5,698 bases of DNA from Deltaproteobacteria bacterium. Lineage in GTDB: Bacteria; Desulfobacterota; Desulfarculia; Adiutricales; Adiutricaceae. The notes under the pieces were generated by a model. It had not been told where the DNA came from. It did not search any database and worked only from the letters and a program-made list of their open reading frames with translations. Both the position numbers and the translations under genes were made by a program. Below, piece by piece: positions 1-2,735 of this stretch (its first letter is position 1; the number at the start of each line of letters is the position of its first letter). Where the stretch lies: positions 1 through 5,698 of the forward strand of contig JAISZP010000043.1 in the NCBI GenBank assembly GCA_031269135.1, written 5' to 3'.

Positions 1-766
1 AGATGACCTGGTTGACGGCTTTGGGGATGACCACCTTGGGATTGCCGGTTTCAGCCGCCGCCACGCCTATGGTTTCAAGACCGGAAAAAGCGAAAACGAC
101 GGCAGGCATGGCCAAGAACATGCCGCCGAGGCCGTTTGGGAAAAATCCGCTCTTGCCGACAAATTCCGCCGCGCCGTCAGGCGGGGAGGGAGCCCATAAA
201 TTGGTCAGAGACGCGCCGGGCACTATGCCTGCCGCCAGTATGTAGACGCCGAAAACGATCATCAACGTGATGGCTACGATCTTGATCAAGCTGAACCAGA
301 ATTCCATTTCTCCGAAGGCGTTGACGGTCATAAGATTGATGCCGTTGATCATGACGAAAAAAATGAATGTCCAGACCCAGGTGGGCACGTTCGGAAACCA
401 ATAGGTCATGAAAGCCGCCGCGGCCGTCAATTCGGTGATGGCGACCAGCGCTATCAGCAGCCAATAGGTCCACCCCGATAGAAAACCGGCATAATCGCTG
501 ATGTATTTGTAGGAGAAATAGCTGAAAGAGCCTGATACCGGCTCCTGAACCGCCATTTCTCCCAGCTGGCGCATAATTGCGAAGGCGACGAAACCGACCA
601 GGGCATAAGCCAGGATAAGCGACGGGCCGGCGGTTTTAATCGCGAAATAGCTTCCCAAAAACAGACCGACGCCGATGGCCCCGCCAAGAGCCATCAGTTG
701 TATGTGCCGATTCTTCAGACCTCTTTTGAGAGGTTCGCTGCGGCAGTTGGTTTGAACATCTTCCAT
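1..766 (-). CDS. AroP/PheP-like amino acid permease (APC superfamily, AAT family), C-terminus outside window
   Basis: Inner-membrane transporter, expected to import amino acids by proton symport. The first 255 codons are present; the family is usually about 450-470 residues, so roughly 200 are lost at the window edge. Visible signs: the N-terminal LKRGLKNRHIQLMALGG segment (13-29) leading into helix 1 with GGAIGVGLFLGS (28-39), MRQLGEM (65-71), PVSGSFSYFSYKY (76-88), GWTYW (98-102), FGEMEFWFSLIKIVAI (151-166), and AAETGNP (237-243) before IPKAVNQVI. Six hydrophobic segments lie near 22-43, 47-67, 98-122, 128-148, 156-180 and 212-236. As recalled, E. coli AroP matches closely in the first 90 residues and in the IPKA.NQVI stretch, which suggests aromatic or other neutral amino acids, but substrate cannot be fixed from sequence. 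The usual T in GAIGTG is V here, a conservative change. The ATG at 764-766 was chosen because it has a well-spaced AAGGTG upstream and gives the family's short N-terminus. Confidence 0.93.
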   Translation of the reverse strand, partial: MEDVQTNCRSEPLKRGLKNRHIQLMALGGAIGVGLFLGSYFAIKTAGPSLILAYALVGFVAFAIMRQLGEMAVQEPVSGSFSYFSYKYISDYAGFLSGWTYWLLIALVAITELTAAAAFMTYWFPNVPTWVWTFIFFVMINGINLMTVNAFGEMEFWFSLIKIVAITLMIVFGVYILAAGIVPGASLTNLWAPSPPDGAAEFVGKSGFFPNGLGGMFLAMPAVVFAFSGLETIGVAAAETGNPKVVIPKAVNQVI

Positions 767-775
767 TTGAAAGTT

Positions 776-781
776 CACCTT
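776..781 (-). promoter_or_regulatory. Ribosome binding site of the permease gene
   Basis: On the minus strand AAGGTG lies 9 nt before the ATG at 766, a normal Shine-Dalgarno distance. It supports that start over any internal ATG. Confidence 0.7.
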
Positions 782-825
782 ACGAGTCTGAAGTCGTTCA
801 ATTTTTTAGGCGAAGGGTCGGTGTG

Positions 826-894
826 CATATTAGGACTGCGTACATATTAGGTCTGAGTACATATGAGTACATATTAGTCGATCTGCCGCATTAG
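826..894. repeat. Degenerate 17-bp tandem repeat upstream of the permease gene
   Basis: Units CATATTAGGACTGCGTA (826-842) and CATATTAGGTCTGAGTA (843-859) are followed by a 10-bp shortened unit CATATGAGTA (860-869) and CATATTAG (870-877). A further 17-bp unit, TCGATCTGCCGCATTAG (878-894), keeps only the ATTAG end. A related TTAGGCGAAGGGTCG lies just before the array at 806-820. Read on the minus strand, each full unit contains TAATAT, close to a sigma-70 -10 box, and the copy nearest the gene lies about 60 nt before the permease ATG. No -35-like hexamer repeats with it, so a promoter role is only possible. Confidence 0.75.
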
Positions 895-1199
895 GGTCGG
901 CGCAGAGTGTTTTGGGCGGTGCAGAGCATTATAGGCAATGCCCATTGAGATGAATTGCTCGCGGACGACTGCGCCGATGGTGTGCGCAAAAGGCATTGAT
1001 GCGGCGGTCGATGGAACAAACTGCCGCGTCTCTCACGGCGGCCTCCGTCGAGGGTGCAAAGTGCCGGGATGCTTGGATGAAGTCGAAAAGAAGGAACCGA
1101 TGGACCACCCGAACATGATAACACATCCGAAAGAGCCGGTTCGGATTATGTCGTTCGGGATGGCGTCGGATTGTGTTCGAATGTTTAGGCCCCCAAAAT

Positions 1200-1273
1200 C
1201 GATCGGCTTAGCCGAAGTCGATCTATTTAGCGAAGTCGATCGGCTTAGCGAAAATCGATCGATTTAGCGAAGT
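1200..1273. repeat. Four-copy 18/19-bp tandem repeat
   Basis: Four contiguous copies alternate in length: CGATCGGCTTAGCCGAAGT (1200-1218), CGATCTATTTAGCGAAGT (1219-1236), CGATCGGCTTAGCGAAAAT (1237-1255) and CGATCGATTTAGCGAAGT (1256-1273), ending in a partial CGAAC. Copies 1 and 3 share CGATCGGCTTAGC, while copies 2 and 4 share TTTAGCGAAGT, so the array may have grown by duplicating a two-unit block. The TTAG in each unit echoes the array at 826-894 and the TTAGGCGAAG word at 806-815. The 18/19-bp mix breaks any reading frame, which argues against selection on a peptide. Its function is unknown. Confidence 0.9.
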
Positions 1274-1405
1274 CGAACAGAAAAAGCGGGTACTCTTGTT
1301 TCGTGTCCGGAATTAAAAAAACGACGGCGACATCATCTGGGAAGATAAACTCAAAAAAATCAAGAGCGGATGCGTCTTGTCGAAAAAGTGTTGCAACATT
1401 AAATA

Positions 1406-1441
1406 GATAGAGGACAAGAATCGATAGATGACAGGAAAATC
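1406..1441. repeat. Two-copy degenerate direct repeat (17/19 bp)
   Basis: GATAGAGGACAAGAATC (1406-1422) is followed directly by GATAGATGACAGGAAAATC (1423-1441). They share GATAGA.GACA.GA and the final ATC. The pair forms the left arm of the larger inverted repeat at 1410-1513. Confidence 0.55.
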
Positions 1442-1513
1442 ATTGATTCATCAAAGAATTTATTGACGCGTCAATGAATCTGCAAATCCTTTCAACTAAT
1501 CGATCTTGTCCTC
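1410..1513. repeat. Imperfect inverted repeat of about 100 bp (cruciform or hairpin-forming)
   Basis: The outer arms are GAGGACAAG (1410-1418) against CTTGTCCTC (1505-1513), perfect over 9 bp. After one bulged A (1419) come ATCGAT (1420-1425) against ATCGAT (1499-1504). Pairing continues concentrically with AG/CT at 1426-1427 and 1496-1497, AGGA (1433-1436) against TCCT (1487-1490), and GATTCAT (1445-1451) against ATGAATC (1474-1480). The shared centre near 1462 suggests one structure and not separate coincidences. It lies 113 bases beyond the rfaE1 stop in the direction of transcription. No U-tract follows on either strand, so it is not a standard terminator. Alternatives are a decayed non-autonomous element with terminal inverted repeats or a structured RNA; no target-site duplication is clear. 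Confidence 0.6.
1442..1481. repeat. Two-copy 20-bp degenerate direct repeat containing a perfect 14-bp palindrome
   Basis: ATTGATTCATCAAAGAATTT (1442-1461) and ATTGACGCGTCAATGAATCT (1462-1481) agree at 15 of 20 positions. The second copy begins with ATTGACGCGTCAAT (1462-1475), a perfect 14-bp palindrome. The palindrome is operator-like in form, but it lies about 700 bp upstream of the permease start and 150 bp downstream of rfaE1, so no target gene is obvious. Confidence 0.6.
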
Positions 1514-1520
1514 AAATTTT

Positions 1521-1573
1521 AAACTGACGATGAATTTGAACCTGACGATGAATTTAAACTTGGCGATGAATTC
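1521..1573. repeat. Three-copy 17/18-bp tandem repeat
   Basis: The copies are AAACTGACGATGAATTT (1521-1537), GAACCTGACGATGAATTT (1538-1555) and AAACTTGGCGATGAATTC (1556-1573), with the core GCGATGAATT or ACGATGAATT. In one plus-strand frame (1523-1600) they read as an acidic six-residue repeat (DDEFEP, DDEFKL, GDEFDP) ending at TGA, but an in-frame TAA at 1520-1522 and the lack of a start codon leave no usable ORF. Another frame opens with ATG at 1530 for 39 codons without a ribosome binding site. Confidence 0.85.
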
Positions 1574-1606
1574 GATCCGGGCGCTCCAAAACCGCTGTGA
1601 ACCTAT

Positions 1607-1640
1607 CTTTAATTCGTCGAAAGCTTTAATTCTGCGAAAG
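1607..1640. repeat. 17-bp tandem duplication spanning the 3' end of rfaE1
   Basis: CTTTAATTCGTCGAAAG (1607-1623) and CTTTAATTCTGCGAAAG (1624-1640) are adjacent and match at 15 of 17 positions. The right copy contains the rfaE1 stop codon (1626-1628) and its last four codons; the left copy is outside the gene. The duplication therefore involved coding sequence at the gene end without altering the protein. Confidence 0.85.
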
Positions 1641-2612
1641 AGAGTCTAGTATCTCCTTTGCGGTGGCCGTAGCAGTTCCTACTTTTCCGACGACTATGGC
1701 GGCGGCCAAGGTCGCGATTTCCGCACCGGCTTCCAAGGAAAGATTCGCCGCCAAGGCGCAGGACATGGCCGCCACCACAGTGTCGCCGGCGCCGCTGACG
1801 TCGAAGACTTCTTTGGCCTTGGTCGGGAAATGCCTGACTTCGCCTGAATTCAAAAGAAGGGTCATCCCGTCTTCGCTTCTGGTGATTAAAAGGTTTTTCA
1901 GCCCGTGACGCTTCATCAGCTCCAAGCCGGCCTCCGTCAATACCTCTTGAGGAGAACGGGCGATATCCCGACCTGCCGCCAGGGCTAATTCCTGCCGATT
2001 GGGAGTGACTAAATCGGCTCCTCGGTAGCGACCGTAATCCGAGCCTTTGGGATCGACCACCACCGGTTTTCCTCTCTTATCGGCCTGGTCTAAAACCCAG
2101 GCGCACATCCGAGTCGACAAGACCCCTTTTCCATAGTCGGATAAGACTACCGCCGAAACATCGTCCAAGCGGCTCAAGACCGCTTGTTGATAACGAGCCG
2201 TCGCTTGATCGGAAAGAGGGCTTTGAGACTCCTCGTCGAAGCGCGCCACTTGCTGAATTCCAGCGATGATTCTTGTCTTGATGGTGGTCGGGCGATCAGG
2301 ATCTTGAATAAGGGGCGGGGAGAGGGGGTCTACGGCCTTTTCCAGCAAAAGTTTCAGAGTTTCCGCCTCGGCGTCGCGGCCCGCCAAACCCACAGCCATT
2401 GGAGCGCCGCCTAGGGATTTGACGTTCATGACGACGTTTCCCAAGCCCCCGGGCATGTGGGTCTTGCGTTTGACGTTTATTATGGGCACCGGCGCCTCCG
2501 GCGAAAGGCGGGTGGCCAGGCCGTAGATGTAGCGGTCGAGCATCAGATCGCCGAGGCATAAGACCTTGGCGGAGGCGATTTTTTGAAGGGTTTGCTGGGT
2601 CCTGTTAAGCAT
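1626..2612 (-). CDS. rfaE1: D-glycero-beta-D-manno-heptose-7-phosphate kinase (stand-alone RfaE1/HldA)
   Basis: Cytoplasmic PfkB/ribokinase-family enzyme that phosphorylates D-glycero-D-manno-heptose 7-phosphate at C1 with ATP, an early step to ADP-heptose for the LPS inner core. At 328 residues it is the full kinase domain of bifunctional HldE without the cytidylyltransferase-fold adenylyltransferase domain, so a separate rfaE2/hldC gene is expected elsewhere. Visible motifs: GDLMLDRY (21-28), SPEAPVP (37-43), the glycine pair in MPGGLGN (53-59), TIKTRIIAGIQQVARFDEE (110-128), LSDYGKG (157-163), DPKGSDYGRYRGADLVTPN (187-205), and the PfkB signature DVSGAGDTV (271-279) with catalytic-base Asp277. 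DPKG.D..RYRGA..LTPN and VGK.GT.T near the end favour the heptose kinase over other sugar kinases. The usual GGAAN is GGLGN here. The ATG at 2612 gives the normal N-terminus and follows AAAAGG at 6 nt. The gene lies 123 bp after dnaE on the same strand. Confidence 0.95.
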   Translation of the reverse strand: MLNRTQQTLQKIASAKVLCLGDLMLDRYIYGLATRLSPEAPVPIINVKRKTHMPGGLGNVVMNVKSLGGAPMAVGLAGRDAEAETLKLLLEKAVDPLSPPLIQDPDRPTTIKTRIIAGIQQVARFDEESQSPLSDQATARYQQAVLSRLDDVSAVVLSDYGKGVLSTRMCAWVLDQADKRGKPVVVDPKGSDYGRYRGADLVTPNRQELALAAGRDIARSPQEVLTEAGLELMKRHGLKNLLITRSEDGMTLLLNSGEVRHFPTKAKEVFDVSGAGDTVVAAMSCALAANLSLEAGAEIATLAAAIVVGKVGTATATAKEILDSLSQN

Positions 2613-2725
2613 CGAGAGCCTTTTAATGGAGAGCCTTTTTATCGAAAGCCTTTTATTGAGAGCCTTTTACGAGAGTTTTTTTAAGAGCTTTTTTTATCGA
2701 GAGCTTTTTTCCCGAGAGTTTAGAA
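2613..2725. repeat. Eight-copy degenerate tandem repeat filling the dnaE-rfaE1 spacer
   Basis: On the plus strand variants of GAGAGCCTTTTT start at 2614, 2629, 2644, 2658, 2671, 2683, 2699 and 2714, spaced 12-16 bp. On the transcribed minus strand the unit reads AAAAGGCTCTCGAT. The four copies nearest rfaE1 contain AAAAGG, a Shine-Dalgarno-like word; the four nearest dnaE have lost one or both G residues and are A-runs before CTCTC. The copy adjoining rfaE1 serves as its ribosome binding site. The transcript through this region would be A-rich with repeated CUCUC, able to pair with CCGAGAG just after the dnaE stop. Confidence 0.92.
2619..2624 (-). promoter_or_regulatory. Ribosome binding site of rfaE1, located inside a repeat copy
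   Basis: On the minus strand AAAAGG is followed by the six-base spacer CTCTCG and the ATG at 2612. The same word occurs in three more upstream repeat copies (2635-2640, 2649-2654 and 2663-2668), but no in-frame start codon follows any of them before 2612. Confidence 0.65.
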
Positions 2726-2735
2726 CGTCTCTCGG
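2712..2735 (-). repeat. Hairpin directly after the dnaE stop codon
   Basis: On the minus strand CCGAGAG, a ten-base loop and CTCTCGG follow the TAG stop at 2736-2738 with no gap. The seven-pair stem is followed by GAAAAAAG and not by a U-tract, so it is unlikely to be an intrinsic terminator. The 3' arm is itself the first copy of the tandem repeat, so the 5' arm could pair with other CTCTC copies instead. Confidence 0.55.

Larger units (their letters stand above)
767..1625. other. Long non-coding gap between rfaE1 and the permease gene, rich in short repeats
   Basis: No convincing gene is visible in these 859 bases on either strand. The longest open frame (938-1267, plus, 109 codons) has no recognisable domain and has only AGG two bases before its ATG. 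It competes with open frames on the other strand over 891-1126, and its last 20 or so codons are the tandem repeat at 1200-1273. I regard it as chance. The stretch 935-1140 looks G+C-rich compared with the A+T-rich part after 1280 and holds nothing I can name; it could be a gene remnant too decayed to identify. The rest is mostly short direct and inverted repeats, listed separately. A weak 19-bp direct duplication sits at 896-914 and 915-933 (13 of 19 positions equal). The permease promoter must lie in the left part, but no clear -35/-10 pair stands out, and I find no intrinsic terminator with a U-tract after rfaE1. Confidence 0.6.

Noticed and set aside
938..1267. 109-codon plus-strand ORF in the gap
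   Set aside because: No recognisable domain, poor ribosome binding site, overlapping open frames on the other strand, and its C-terminal part is only the translated tandem repeat of mixed 18/19-bp units. Without a homolog it is best seen as chance.
826..1273. CRISPR array
   Set aside because: The units are contiguous or nearly so, only 17-19 bp long and divergent, with no unique spacers of regular length and no cas genes.
1200..1273. Plasmid or chromosomal origin iterons
   Set aside because: No replication initiator gene and no DnaA-box cluster is visible nearby; dnaE alone is not an origin marker.
1303..1410. 36-codon GTG-started plus-strand ORF rich in Ser, Lys, Thr and Ala
   Set aside because: No Shine-Dalgarno sequence, low-complexity composition in an A-rich stretch, and it ends inside the inverted repeat.
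1530..1649. 39-codon plus-strand ORF starting MNLNLTMNLNLAM
   Set aside because: It is the translated 18-bp repeat, has no ribosome binding site and runs antisense into the rfaE1 3' end.
2712..2735. Intrinsic terminator for dnaE
   Set aside because: The stem is followed by A residues on the transcribed strand, not U, and is interlocked with the repeat array.
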